Assembly (NCBI GenBank): GCA_964058805.1
Contig: CAXKVV010001004.1
Span: 1 to 31,475, forward strand
Direction: 5' to 3'
Length of the DNA stretch: 31,475 nt
Origin: Schoenoplectus triqueter
Taxonomy: Eukaryota > Streptophyta > Magnoliopsida > Poales > Cyperaceae
The position numbers and the translations under genes are program-made. Positions 1-10,796 of the stretch are shown in pieces (the first letter of the stretch is position 1; every line of letters starts with the position of its first letter). The notes beneath the pieces are model-generated. The model saw only the letters and a list, made by a program, of their open reading frames with translations. It was not told the origin of the DNA and did no database searches.

Positions 1-681
1 AAGTGTAAAACTATTATGGTCTAAAGTTCATCATGGGGTGTTGGTGAGCTCAGCCTTAAACTGTTGAATCTGCTTAAAATAACAAATTATAATGATTGAT
101 CTTGATCTCCTTGATGAGCCAAGTTTTTTGTGCTCTCTTTCTAGATAAGACCAACAGGTAAAAAAATGTTAAAGATGGATGCTTCCAAAATAATTAATTT
201 TTAGCATTTTCATCTCATATAAAATGAATATGAGGAAAAGTTATTTGGAATATTGTTACCTGGCTGGTCAAGTAGATCAAAGATCAAAAGTTTGAATTAA
301 TCATTGAGTTATGAAGCTGTTCCAATGTTCAAAGCTCAAGGACCTCCTTGGCCAACTTGGCTCATATACTAGCTTTCTAAATCTTTGCTTGATGTGTCAT
401 ATATCCTCTGAAAAGGCATAAAGATATGGGTTATTAGTTTCATAATGTACCGTCTGAAGAGCTTATCAGCGTGCTGCTGTAGAGCAGCCAAATTTAATTA
501 CCAAAAGGACAGGATTCTTATTGTGCACATCACCCTGGTACCGATCATAACGATTTAAACTCTGCTTGCTTTTAGCTCCAGTATGCATGGCTTTGCAAAT
601 GGTACATTTAGGACATAGGAGTATTACCAGTCTAAAACACTGCTACAACTTGTGTAACTAATTACATCATGCAATCAACAG
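1..681 (+). other. 3' part of an intron in the MCTP gene
   Basis: No protein-like reading frame is seen here. The stretch ends in a good plant 3' splice site: a branch-like CTAAT near 657-662, then CAATCAACAG ending at 681. Immediately after it the protein similarity starts abruptly at the conserved Trp-Tyr-Arg-Leu-Glu-Asp stretch that follows the second C2 domain in MCTPs. The splice falls inside the Trp codon: TG would come from the upstream exon and the final G is base 682 (phase 2). The donor lies outside the window. The alternative is a truncated gene whose 5' half was replaced by unrelated DNA, but the clean acceptor argues for an intron. Confidence 0.7.
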
Positions 682-2578
682 GTATCGCCTTGAGGACCGC
701 AAAGGAGACAAAGTCAAAGGTGAGTTGATGCTAGCAATTTGGTGGGGTACACAAGCTGATGAGGCTTTTCCAGAGGCATGGCACTCTGATGCAGCCACTG
801 TACCAAGTGATGGCCTTGCCAGCATTCGCTCTAAAGTTTACCTCACCCCCAAACTGTGGTATTTACGTGTTAATGTTATCGAAGCACAAGATCTAATACC
901 GACTGACAAGAGCCGCTTCCCTGAGGTATATGTTAAGGTCATGCTCGGCAACCAGGGTCTGCGGACCCGGGTCTCTCCATCTCGCGGCATAAACCCACAA
1001 TGGAATGAGGATTTAATGTTTGTGGCAGCTGAGCCATTTGAAGAGCATCTGATCTTAAGTGTAGAAGACCGGGTGGCTCCTAACAAGGACGAGGTTTTAG
1101 GCAAGGCAATCATACCTTTAACTCATGTTGTTAAGAGGTTAGATCATAAACCAGTAAGCACACACTGGTATAATTTGGAGAAGCATGTAATGGTTGATGG
1201 TGAACAAAAGAAGAAGGAAATTAAGTTTTCGAGCCGAATCCACATTAGAATTTGTCTTGAGGGTGGGTATCATGTGCTGGATGAATCGACACATTATAGC
1301 AGCGACCTTAGGCCAACAGCTCGTCAGTTGTGGAAACAGAGCATTGGTGTTCTTGAACTAGGTATTTTGAATGCACAGGGATTACTTCCAATGAAAACCA
1401 AAGACGGGAGAAATACAACTGATGCTTATTGTGTAGCAAAATATGGGCAGAAGTGGGTTCGTACTCGAACCATTATTGATAGCTTTAGCCCGAAATGGAA
1501 TGAACAGTACACCTGGGAGGTGTATGATCCATGTACAGTGATAACAATTGGGGTCTTTGATAACTGCCACCTCCATGGTAGCGGCAATAATGCCCGGGAC
1601 AACAGAATTGGTAAAGTCCGAATCCGTTTGTCCACACTTGAGGCTGATCGGGTCTACACTCACTCGTATCCGTTAATTGTTCTCCTCCCATCAGGTGTTA
1701 AGAAAATGGGCGAGGTGCAATTGGCTGTTAGATTCACATGCTCCTCTCTCTTAAACATGATGCATCTATACTCCCAGCCTCTTTTACCAAAAATGCACTA
1801 CCTGTATCCCTTGTCTGTAATGCAGCTTGATAATTTGAGGCACCAGGCCATCCAAATCGTGTCAATGCGTCTTGGCAGGGCTGAACCACCTTTGCGGAAG
1901 GAGGTGGTAGAATACATGTTAGATGTTGACTCTCACATGTGGAGCATGCGCAAGTCTAAGGCAAATTTCTTTCGTATAATGGGCGTCTTGGGCCCTTTAC
2001 TAGCTGTTGGCAAGTGGTTTGATCAGATATGTCAGTGGCGCAACCCATTGACAACAATACTGATCCACCTTCTATTCATTATTTTGGTCTTATACCCAGA
2101 GCTTATCCTCCCAACTGTGTTCCTGTACCTGTTTCTAATTGGGGTGTGGCACTACAGGTGGCGACCGAGACAGCCACCTCACATGGATACCCGTTTGTCG
2201 CATGCTGAGACATCGCATCCAGATGAGTTGGATGAAGAATTTGATACCTTTCCCACAACCCGGCCGCCTGACATTGTTAGAATGAGGTATGACAGGTTGA
2301 GGAGCGTAGCGGGTAGGGTCCAGACTGTGGTTGGTGACATTGCTACACAGGGTGAGAGGTTACAGTCCCTCTTGAGCTGGCGGGATCCGCGTGCAACAGC
2401 AATTTTTGTAACATTTTGTTTGGTAGCAGCTGTCGTTCTCTATGTAACACCCTTTAAAGCTGTCATGCTGTTGGCTGGTTTCTATGTCTTGAGGCATCCT
2501 AGGTTCCGCCGCAAGCTGCCGTCTGTACCCCTCAATTTCTTCAGGAGGCTGCCAGCACGTACTGATAGTATGTTGTGA
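682..2578 (+). CDS. Multiple C2 domain and transmembrane region protein (MCTP/FTIP/QUIRKY family), C-terminal exon
   Basis: This exon encodes the last 631 residues of a plant MCTP. The family consists of endoplasmic reticulum-anchored tethers, often at plasmodesmata, whose C2 domains bind the plasma membrane; members such as QUIRKY and FTIP1 act in cell-to-cell signalling and protein movement. Counting Tyr at 683 as residue 1, one C2 domain spans about 58-164 and another about 220-352. Acidic residues that could bind calcium are visible (VEDRV and NKDE in the first; TTDAY, GVFDN and ARDNR in the second), but the first has FPEVYV where many C2 domains have SDPYV. A hydrophobic hairpin lies at about 456-489, an acidic linker follows, and another hydrophobic stretch at about 570-602. 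The C-terminal plant PRT_C region ends in RRLPARTDSML, the usual family ending. The frame is open upstream of the ATG at 728 to the splice site, so that ATG is not the start. One or two N-terminal C2 domains must lie upstream. The exact family member cannot be assigned. Confidence 0.95.
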
Positions 2579-2930
2579 GAAGGTTCTTTTGCCTTTTCCA
2601 TTTGTTTCTGTTTTTTTATTTTACTTATTTCTTTTTTAAGGTTGTGTTGTTGTTTGAGGGGGTGGGGTGGGGATGGGGTGCTGGTTGGTTACTCAGGTAG
2701 TCAGGTCCTTGTGTTGTGGGTTAGAACTGTTTGTTAAACATGTTGATTATTTTATTGTTATTGAGGATCCCTTTAGCTGTTTGTAGATGGAATTTCTGAT
2801 GAACTTCATCCTCTAGGTTTTAGCTGTTTAACTTTCTTTTGTTATATACTTTCATTGTCCGTGCTAAATTTGTCTGATGTCGTAAATCATTCTTTTCTAG
2901 TTTTGAAAAAAAAGAAGAGAAGTTTTCGGG

Positions 2931-3030
2931 TGTTTGGACATCAGCATCCTCAATCCACTTGTTAGAGTTCCCCACTGCTAGGAAGGTTTTTTCAAATGCA
3001 TCCTCAGATGTTTGGACATCAGCATCCTCA
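2931..3030. repeat. 22-bp direct repeat downstream of MCTP
   Basis: The same 22 bases, starting TGTTTGGACATCAGC, occur at 2931-2952 and 3009-3030. The segment between them also ends in a partial copy (GCATCCTCAG at 2998-3007), so this is a small diverged local duplication. No function is implied. Confidence 0.7.
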
Positions 3031-3599
3031 GTTGTTTAATTTTAGAATTTTGGTAGCATCAATAATCTTTCTGTGGGAATGGGCAAAAAGGGAATACTTT
3101 GTTCTACTTTCAACGAAGTACCTAATAAGTGTGGAAAAATCTTTGGCTGTGATAAGTTTTTTTCAAATGCAAAAAGGAGTTTATTAAGTCTGGAGTGTAC
3201 TTAATTGTCACTCCGTCTCTCTTCCTTCTATTGTGTGGTCTATCATGTAATCATTGGGAATTAAAAAAAACGCAAAGAATCTTGGGAAAAATGAACCACA
3301 TGTATGGAAGAAAGGCTACTGGACAATTTCCAATGATTTCATTTTCTTCAAATCCATGCTCTGATGATGCGTAAAAATCTTTCTATGGTGTATTTCTACG
3401 CTGAAGTTCTTACCAAATATATGTATGCTAAGGCTGAACAGATAAGTTATATGGTTCGGACTTAGCATTTGTAAGAATAATCATGAATTATCTCTCAATT
3501 ATTCGACTAATTTCGGAAAATAATGAAAAAAATAACGATAACAGCCAATACATTCGTCTCTCCTTGTATAGTTAGTTCCACTAAAGCATGGTTGAAACA

Positions 3600-3971
3600 A
3601 ATAAATCCATTTCCATTTGCTTGGCCCAAATCACTGTCTCCCATCATTTTCTTCATTTTTTACTGCAGCAAGGTCCAACCAGGCCCAACTCACTTTCCTC
3701 TCCATTTCATTTTCAACTTTTGTCAAATCTGCCAAATTCAACAGTTCCCCCCAGAATTGAATCCTTATCCTCATCACCATGTGATCCATTGAATCTCTTT
3801 GTGATTTGTTTCGGCTTAAATCTCAAAATGATCCAATCAACCACGTGCTGCATTACAACGGTGCAGACTCTCATCTTCTTCTTTTTTTCTTCTCAAAAGA
3901 AAAACCTTTTGGACCAAAGAGGAACAGGAAATTTTGGTCCCTAAAATTCTGGACTGTATAAAATATATCCC
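3600..3971 (+). promoter_or_regulatory. Promoter-like C-rich segment with no attached gene
   Basis: This patch is richer in C than its surroundings. It carries two GGCCCA motifs (near 3623 and 3681; such motifs are site II/TCP-type elements in plant promoters), a CACGTG core near 3842, and a TATA-like TATAAAATATAT at 3957-3968. No coding exon follows: a degenerate hAT element begins at 4040. It may be a displaced promoter, part of an unrecognised repeat, or chance. The call rests on motifs only. Confidence 0.2.
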
Positions 3972-4439
3972 TAAGTTATTAACTATAATAAACTTGTTTG
4001 ATGCATATATATTTTGGAATTTGAAATCTGAGGTACATTTAGGGGTGTCAATGGGTACGACAAAGGTCGGTTGACGGTATTTTCATTATCATATCCATAT
4101 GAAATTATTCTTATCTATACCCAACTTTTATTAATATCCTAACCTATTCGTTAAAATAAACAGTTAACGGAATAGTAATGGATGCTAACGAATAATCCTA
4201 ATATATTATTTAATTTATCATCATTTATATTGTTACACTTAATAATTTTTTTGACTTTGTTATTTTGCAAAACATTATTGAATTTAACAAGTTTTTCTTT
4301 AAGACTTGATTGTAGGATCCTAAGAAGTTTCAAGGATATCAAAAGGAAATGATCAATATCAGTTCAGAGACTTCTATGAATATATATGATCATATTATAA
4401 TTGTAAAGGTATAATTCAAAATCTTAAATTCTTCATAAT

Positions 4440-5392
4440 TATGCAAGGAAAAACTGTTTGCCGCAGATAAGCGTTATAACGATTTCCCAATCGTTGTAAC
4501 GATTTAATACATACTAAAAAATATTTTAAGTCTTTTCTGTGAGCAGAGATGAGCCAAAATTAACAGAGTCTATTGTCGTGTAACGCTTTGTCAAGCGTTG
4601 AACGCTTCATGAAACGTATAACGATCCAGTGAATCGTTATAACGTTTCTCAAGAATAATAGACTTGTCAGAAGTCTGGTCAAAACAGTCAAAACAGTCAA
4701 AACGTTATAACGTTATGTAAAGCGTTCAACGTTTCACTTTATCGTTGTAACGGTTCATCCTATTCATTTCTGAACCGTTATAACGTTATTTATAGTTCTG
4801 ACAAGGGGTATTCTTGGAAACTCAAGAATCATTATACAGAAACGTTATAATGATTTAGAAATCCTTATAACGCTTCCTTGCGTAAGAATATCACTTTTCT
4901 CTGTTAAATGGCTTATTTAAGGTGATGTTTTGAGATTATGTCTGTTGTTCAAACTCTCAATATTTTCTAGCAATCCAGAGCACTTAACTTACAGTAAACA
5001 AAGAGTCTATATATTCTTCCTTACAAATTACATGGAACAAAAGTCTTGAATTAGCCAAATCTAATAGAATTTTTGTACAATTTATGATTAGTGCGTTGCA
5101 CATCATTGAGCTTTGACTCAATTCTCTATTCAACTGTTGTGCTGTGTTTTAAGCCTTGAGTGCTCTTTATTTATTCTTTTTGTAGTTTTTAGTCTTCTTT
5201 CACTTATTTTGTGAAGAACCTAAAATTTCTTAATTGTAACATAATTTTTTTAGTAATAAAGCGATATCCTGTTAGTGGGGTGAGATCCGGAGACATAGGT
5301 TTCTATAACCGAACTCCGTTAACATCTTGGGTATTTTTTAAATTTCCGCACTTGACCAAATTAGTAGAAAAGTATCATTTTGATAAATACTA
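4440..5392 (+). mobile_element. LTR-like fragment (probably Ty1/copia type) nested in the hAT element
   Basis: This segment has the layout of a plant LTR: an upstream part rich in short palindromes, a TATA-like stretch (GGCTTATTTAAGG near 4909-4921), a leader-like stretch, and near 5260-5340 a sequence with GTGAGATCCGGAGACATAGG and ACCGAACTCCGTTAACATC. That resembles the 3' part of copia-type LTRs as I remember them. No internal coding region, primer site or exact LTR borders were found, so it may be a solo or broken LTR. It is interrupted on the right by the Helitron-like element at 5393 and may resume after 6158. Confidence 0.4.
4472..4785. repeat. Cluster of CGTTATAACG palindromes
   Basis: The perfect 10-bp palindrome CGTTATAACG occurs at 4472-4481, 4635-4644, 4703-4712 and 4776-4785. 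Many near copies lie around and beyond (ATCGTTGTAACG, AACGTTATAATG, CCTTATAACGC), giving a field of short inverted and direct repeats over about 400 bp. It lies where the upstream regulatory part of the LTR-like fragment would be, so repeated protein binding sites are one possible reading. Confidence 0.75.
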
Positions 5393-6158
5393 TCTATATT
5401 TATTATAGTTCATCATATATAAAAAATATAAATTCATTTCTTCATACAAATATATCTTTATTTTATTAGTATAAAATTAAAATATAACTATACAATCAAT
5501 TCTAACTTGAGTCATTTTAAAATAAATAAATTAAAAAATACAAATATCTCTTGTCAAATTCTTTAACGAGAAAATCACATATATTAAAATTAAAAATAAT
5601 ATCTTATATAAAATAAAATCTTATGTTATCTCATTCAATCATTTTAATAAGTACTATATTAAATATTATAATTTATAAGATGGTTAAATTTGAAAAAGAT
5701 AATTCTTAATACATATAGAGGGTTAAGCATCCAAACTTTTCAAGCATGCCGCATCATCAATTTTCTCCACCATTGATTTTATTTAAATTTTTTCATTTTC
5801 TTGAATCCAAGAATATATATAAAATACTTTCTCTCACCTCATTTAAAATAATGTGTAATATTTATATAGAATAGTTTCTTCCTCCTCATTTAAAATAATA
5901 TGTGTAATGTACTTAAGGTGAAATTTAACTCTTAAAATGATTCAATTTTTTATATGATCATTTATAGATTATTATATATTTAATTATATTATTTATGATT
6001 ATAATAATAATAATTATTATCATTATTACTTGGAATTTTAAAATATTATGTCTAAAGTTATTTTAATGTAAAATTTTATTAAATATATTTAAAATTTTAT
6101 ATTATTAATTATTTATTTGAGAACTATATTGTCGGGGCGAACCCCGGTACAACCCTAG
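5393..6158 (+). mobile_element. Short non-autonomous Helitron-like element
   Basis: The 3' end has the Helitron signature: a hairpin with a 5-bp GC stem and 4-base loop (CGGGG-CGAA-CCCCG, 6133-6146), then about 8 bases, then terminal CTAG at 6155-6158 followed by T. A fitting 5' end is TCTATATTTATTATAG starting at 5393 and preceded by A, so insertion would be between A and T, as Helitrons do. There is no target duplication, as expected. The 766-bp body is AT-rich with no Rep/helicase frame. The 3' end is the stronger call; the 5' end is the best match only. Confidence 0.55.
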
Positions 6159-6449
6159 TAATTATAATTCATAATAATTGAGACACAAAACTCAGGACAA
6201 CTAACATAGAAAAAAAATTATACGAGATAATTATTTAGAATAATTTAAGTTATTTTCTAACAATTTATCCTATAGGGCTAACGGATACGAATGACCTTTA
6301 TCCATACCCTTATCCATTTACTTAATGAAAAAAATTCACACACTTATCTATATTAAATAAATTAATGAAAAAATATTTTTATACATACTCATCCTATCGA
6401 ATACAATACAAATCAGATAAATAAGTAAAATAATATCATTGACATCCTA

Positions 6450-6892
6450 GGTACTACGGGTTAGGTCTAGGCCCAAAATTGTAAATTTTAATATTTTCAT
6501 TTTTGCAAATACAATGCTCAAATATGTTTGGGAGAGGGAGTTCATCCTACCATATTAGTTCCCTTCAACATAGAATACATAATATATTCTTGCTTCTGCC
6601 GTCCAATGGAGAAAAAATGTGTGTTATTCTTAACCCAAGGAACTAGTCTACCATTTGTTAATTCTTTATGCTTCATTAGAAAAAAGGAGAATAAAGACCA
6701 ACAAGAAGGAATTTCTTTGAAGGAGAAGCAAAAAGGACAGCACCTTTATTTTATAATTAAATCAATCCTCTAAAGCAGAATAATTATGCAAAAACAGAGA
6801 TATTGACACGCTGATTTGAGCTAAAAAATGGTATTGATAAGAGGGATGGTTGAAAAATGACATTGACTTTATATAATTTTTCATTTATTTTA
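6450..6892. other. AT-rich intergenic DNA, no feature seen
   Basis: Nothing supported. An 81-codon open frame around 6528-6773 uses a TTG start, is low in complexity, and has no recognisable protein character. Confidence 0.5.
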
Positions 6893-6972
6893 CTTGGCTA
6901 ATGTCGGAAAACACACACACCTTACAAATTTGCTTGGCTAATGTCGAAAAAACACGTGCCTTGTAAATTGAG
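6893..6972. repeat. Two-copy 40-bp tandem duplication
   Basis: CTTGGCTAATGTCG starts at 6893 and again at 6933, and the following bases also match with a few changes (AAAACAC, then CCTT and CAAATT or TAAATT). It is a local tandem duplication of unknown meaning. Confidence 0.7.
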
Positions 6973-7268
6973 ATGTATCCCCTTGGTATTCGTATAGAAG
7001 CACAAGAAAAAATGTCTTGCCCCAAATTTGGTTTAGGAAATATTAGCTAATTCGTTTCTGTATGTGCTTTTCATACCATTGTGAGTCGAACACACACCGA
7101 GAGATTCCTATTTTCTACTCTTTTTACGGAATGCTAATATTTTTAAATAAATAAAAGTTGTTATAATTTCTGTGTATCTTAATTAAAAATTAAGAAACAT
7201 AAAATGAATATATTTTTGTACTTTTCAAATTGATAATATTTTTGTACTTTCAAAATAAATATAGTTTA

Positions 7269-7427
7269 AATATTAAGAAAATAACTAAAATTAATGGTAA
7301 AACATGTAAAGGTATTGTATTCCTTATAGTACACAAGATAACAATATTAATAAAATAACTAAATGAATCGTAAAACATGTTAAGATATTATCTTCTTTAA
7401 ACTACACAAGATAACAATATTAATTGA
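7269..7427. repeat. Two-copy tandem repeat of about 74 bp
   Basis: AATATTAA followed by AAATAACTAAA, AAACATGT and ACACAAGATAAC starts at 7269 and again at 7343; a third partial start (AATATTAATTG) follows at 7416. The copies differ by several substitutions. Nothing else is seen between 6973 and 7880 apart from AT-rich sequence. Confidence 0.65.
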
Positions 7428-7882
7428 ATTTGACGGTTGGGGAGCTAGCTAATTGTCACAGATTAGAAGTCAGCATAATAGTCTAAATTAAAAGTTTAGA
7501 AGCAAAATATCACAAAACAAAAGTCTTTAGGTCAGTGGGTGAGTGGGTTGGGGGAGGAAGATATAGTGATTATCCCTTAAAAAAATATTGATTATGCCTT
7601 TTGATATCTTAAAAGGATGCACATAATTACTACCGATATTATTTTATATATACTTATTATATACTCGGTAATATTCTGTAATTAATATATATTTAATGGT
7701 TAATCTCTCTGATGAAGCATATATTTGCCTGAAATAGTATAATTACTTGCTTATCTGTTGTTAGATTTTTTTTTGACAATATTGCCAAACGTATATGAGG
7801 CAATTATTTTATGTTCTAGAACGTTTCTAAATTTCATTTTTTATCACAATTATTTTATGTTCCTAACTCAAAAAAATAGTTA

Positions 7883-8116
7883 ATCATCTCTGAATTTTGA
7901 TTTATATGTCTCAATAAATTTTTATATCGAATTTTTATGGGATATAAAAATTTTCTATTTTTAGAATTTCGTTACTTATTTTCATATTCAAAGATTGAAT
8001 ATTTTATCATTATTTTAGACTCATCTTAAAAAATTTAAAAAATAATAAAATTTTATATTCCATAAGATTTTAGTATAAATAATTTACTAAGAGAGAAATC
8101 AAAATTTAGAGATGAT
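7883..8116. mobile_element. 234-bp MITE with long terminal inverted repeats
   Basis: The left arm (ATCATCTCTGAATTTTGATT from 7883) is matched by the reverse complement of the right arm (ATCATCTCTAAATTTTGATT reading inward from 8116). The similarity continues for about 75 bp per arm with small gaps, including TTATGGGATATAAAAATTTT against TTATGGAATATAAAATTTT. The ends are flanked by TA on both sides (7881-7882 and 8117-8118), as for Tc1/Mariner-type MITEs, but a 2-bp duplication is weak evidence and the superfamily is uncertain. Confidence 0.6.
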
Positions 8117-8696
8117 TAAATATATTTTTAAATTAAATATACGGAGACTCCGTGCTCTTAGAAGTACTTTAGTTTTACTCTTACTTATAGTATCGATTAT
8201 GGTATCAATGAAAAAATTTCTCTTATCAAAATTACGCCTTTGGAACTATATTCTTAGATATAGGAAATACAAAATTATTTATGAAATTATGTAACAAGCC
8301 ACAAAATATTTAATAAAATATGTCTCCAAAACTATAATTTTGAGCATACAAATTTAAATGGTTCTCAAATTTAAAAAAAAATATAAAGTTGTTGCCAACC
8401 TATGTTTTTGCCCCCATTCTGTCCCAGAGCTTGACTTTGCGTATCAATTGTTATGTAAACTCAACCGTTAACGGTTAGGGTGTCATGAAAAGCACAATAA
8501 CTCAACGACGTCTCAACAGTTTGAACAAATCTAATTAGAGATAATTTCATGGGTATCCGACATAATTTTACATTCCAACTTCCAAAAAAAATATAGAAAT
8601 ATAATCGTAGTGTGCTTCATTGGCCAGGCAAGCCACCTAGCTACATCAGGAGGCCCATGCTCCAACCGAAACAGCAGCAGTAAATTTTTGCTGATA
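8117..8696. other. Intergenic DNA with a 14-bp perfect palindrome
   Basis: No gene is supported; a 60-codon open frame begins inside the MITE and is AT-rich. AACCGTTAACGGTT at 8463-8476 is a perfect palindrome containing the AACCGTTA-type core of plant MYB sites, probably by chance. Confidence 0.4.
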
Positions 8697-8896
8697 GATG
8701 AGTTGGATTAATCATTATTTAATAGATGATAAATTGATTAATCATTATAAATTACAGAACATAAAAAATATTTATTAATTTAGATACTAAATTTAAAGTA
8801 AATATTTATTGAATAATAATTGTTCCAATTTATTATCTGTTGAACAATAATTGTTCCAATTTATTATCTGTTTAACAATAATTGATCCAACTTATC
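8697..8896. mobile_element. About 200-bp MITE with internal duplication
   Basis: The left end GATGAGTTGGATTAATCATT is matched by the reversed right end GATAAGTTGGATCAATTATT, and the inverted similarity continues for about 55 bp. TA flanks both ends (8695-8696 and 8897-8898). The right arm is expanded: a unit of about 35 bp (AATAATTGTTCCAATTTATT and following bases) is present twice in full and once in part between 8814 and 8896. Superfamily is uncertain. Confidence 0.55.
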
Positions 8897-9473
8897 TATT
8901 ATATAATAAGATTCTACTGTTCATGTGTGAGGAACATAATTGGTAAGAAGTTACAAGTGGATCATAATGTCATGAAGACGTCACCATCTTTCACGCAGAA
9001 TGAAATTATTATATGTTGGACTGCTTCTGATCAATTGACATACTTTTTAGGGCATGTTCGTTTGTGGTACAACTGGGGAATGAAGGAATTTGGATTACTT
9101 TTTTCATCTCAACCCATAATTTGTCCGGTTTTCTGGGTAGGGGTTTGGGTTTGGGTCACTTTTCCCAACTCAATTTATCAAACAAGATTTTTTTTGGTAA
9201 ATAAAATTAAAAAATAGAAAAGTGATATGATTTCACTTGAAATATGCATTCATAGTCAGACCTGAGTCTCAAATTCGGTTATAGCTAGTTTGGATCGAAT
9301 TTGAAATTCAGTTCCAGTTTTTTTTTTTTTACAAAATTTTAAAGTTTTAATTAATTTTTTTGAAACTTTTTCAAACACTTCAACATAGTTCATGTCACAT
9401 ATACATTTGTTAGAAAATTAATACGTAAGGTCCAGCTGCGCAACGAAAATATTACAAATGAATACAGGCTGTA

Positions 9474-10768
9474 TGATAAAATGATTTAAATACTATATTT
9501 TGAATGTGATTTAGTCTCACAATTTAGCTTTTTAGGGTTTAATTAGTTTTAATTTATTTTAATTAGGATTTAAATTATTAATTTCAAGTTACTGTCTATA
9601 TTTTATTATTTTTTAGGATTATATGGAAGTTCAAGAAAAATAAAGAAGAACGACACAAATTTGAGACAAAATGAACATCAGACGAGGAAATTACAAGCAA
9701 AATAGTGAAACCGGGTACTAGAGTCAGTACTTGAGGATCGCATACAAGCAGGCGGTTTCAGCCTGACCTCCTAAAGGTTATTTGTAGTTTTTAGGAGATC
9801 TGCTGGGATTTTTTGAGAGTTCTTGGGCTCGTTTTGCTCCTTATAAAGAGGAGAATCAGAAAAACAGGAGGGTTGGACAAGAAGGGAGAAGGAAAAGAAA
9901 TAAAAAAATTGGGCGTAACTCTTATTCTCTTGATGATTTTTTTTCTAATTTTCATTGATTTTATCTGTGATTCTCTCTTTTCCATGGAAGAGTAAACTAA
10001 TCTAGGGTTTAGACATATAATTTAAAGTTTAATCGTACTTATTGTTATTTTAATTATTTTATTTTATGAATTATTTTTATTATTGAATTACTGTGCATGG
10101 ATTGAACTGTTGTATGTTTGTATTAGTAATCCGTTTGGGATTAAAATTCCTAGATAACTTAGATTCATACCCTACAAATGAGATTAGAATTTAATCTGAC
10201 GGTTCTTCGACCCTCAAAAGCGGTATCTAACTCTAGATGATGGACCTAACCGTGAAGTCTAGATTAGTTGGGACTTTTCTAAATATTTAGAATATTAATT
10301 ATATGGACCTAATCATGAATAATTAGTCTTTGAATTGTTTAGAATTATTAGATCTTAACGGGTTTAAATTAGGAAGAACAATAAACTTAATCGTGAAGTT
10401 TGCCCTAATTGAAATACTGTGCCAAACCCTAACCTGAAACTTGATACTAAATTAGATGGTACCCCATATAAATTAGCATTAAAATACATAAAAAATACGA
10501 TTAAGACTCAAGTGGATGGTGATGCTGAAACCCTACACTCTCTTCATCTTGAAGCAATCCAAATTTAATTCAATTTGATTATTTATTTTAGAAATTATTT
10601 AGTTTAGAAATCTTTTTAGATTTAAAGTTTAGCTTAAAGAAATTATCTAAATCGGTAGTTTAATCAGTGTTTGTGGGATTGACACCTAAATACTACACGA
10701 CAGGTCATGTGCTAGCGGCTATATCTTGTGTGTATTAGGTTAATTTTATTAGTTTGAAAAATATCACA
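9474..10768 (+). repeat. 5' LTR of the Athila/Tat-type element
   Basis: This 1,295-bp sequence starts TGATAAAATGATTTAAATAC and ends AATATCACA, and matches the 3' LTR along its whole length with many transitions and a few indels. A TATA-like TTATAAAG at 9841-9848 marks the likely promoter. The 3' part (10670-10740) has the TGTGGGATTGACACC and CATGTGCTAGCGG layout common before the primer site in this group. Open frames inside it, such as 9813-9995, are not genes. Confidence 0.9.
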
Positions 10769-10778
10769 ATAAGTTTTT

Positions 10779-10796
10779 TGGCGCCGTTGTCGGGGA
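10779..10796 (+). other. Primer binding site, tRNA-Asp type
   Basis: TGGCGCCGTTGTCGGGGA is complementary to the 3' end of plant tRNA-Asp except for one base (T where the perfect match has C, at 10790). It lies 10 bp after the 5' LTR end. This site is characteristic of Athila-group elements and fixes the element's orientation as plus strand. Confidence 0.9.

Larger units (their letters stand above)
2579..4039. other. MCTP 3' UTR and intergenic DNA
   Basis: The 3' UTR follows the stop codon at once, with a T-rich stretch and then a G/T-rich stretch (about 2640-2700). No canonical AATAAA was found close to the stop, so the polyadenylation site is not placed. A perfect 22-bp direct repeat occurs at 2931-2952 and 3009-3030, 78 bp apart. 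No convincing gene is seen in the rest; small open frames around 2996-3187 and 3523-3944 have no protein character I recognise. Confidence 0.5.
4040..6449. mobile_element. Degenerate non-autonomous hAT-type DNA transposon
   Basis: The left end reads TAGGGGTGTCAATG and the right end, reversed, reads TAGGATGTCAATG, a typical plant hAT terminal inverted repeat with one indel and one mismatch. The expected 8-bp target duplications are GGTACATT (4032-4039) and GGTACTAC (6450-6457); only the first five bases agree, so the element is old or the right flank has changed. Subterminal stretches near both ends carry GGATA/TATCC-type short repeats. No transposase frame is visible. The interior is mostly made of later insertions: an LTR-like fragment and a Helitron-like element. 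Confidence 0.6.

Noticed and set aside
838..1691. Minus-strand open frames overlapping the MCTP exon
   Set aside because: They lie opposite a clearly conserved coding exon and have no protein character of their own.
3523..3944. Open frames of 89 and 118 codons
   Set aside because: They overlap in different frames in a C/T-rich patch, are rich in Ser, Pro, Phe and Leu from composition, and match no family I know.
6528..6773. 81-codon open frame
   Set aside because: Non-ATG start, low complexity, no recognised domain, in repeat-rich DNA.
8463..8476. Perfect palindrome AACCGTTAACGGTT as a regulatory site
   Set aside because: A single isolated motif with no gene nearby; noted but not called a regulatory feature.
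9791..9995. Open frames on both strands in the 5' LTR
   Set aside because: They lie in an LTR and are disrupted in the 3' LTR copy.
10779..10796. Possible tRNA-Asp gene fragment
   Set aside because: Only the complement of the tRNA 3' end is present, directly after an LTR, so it is a primer binding site.
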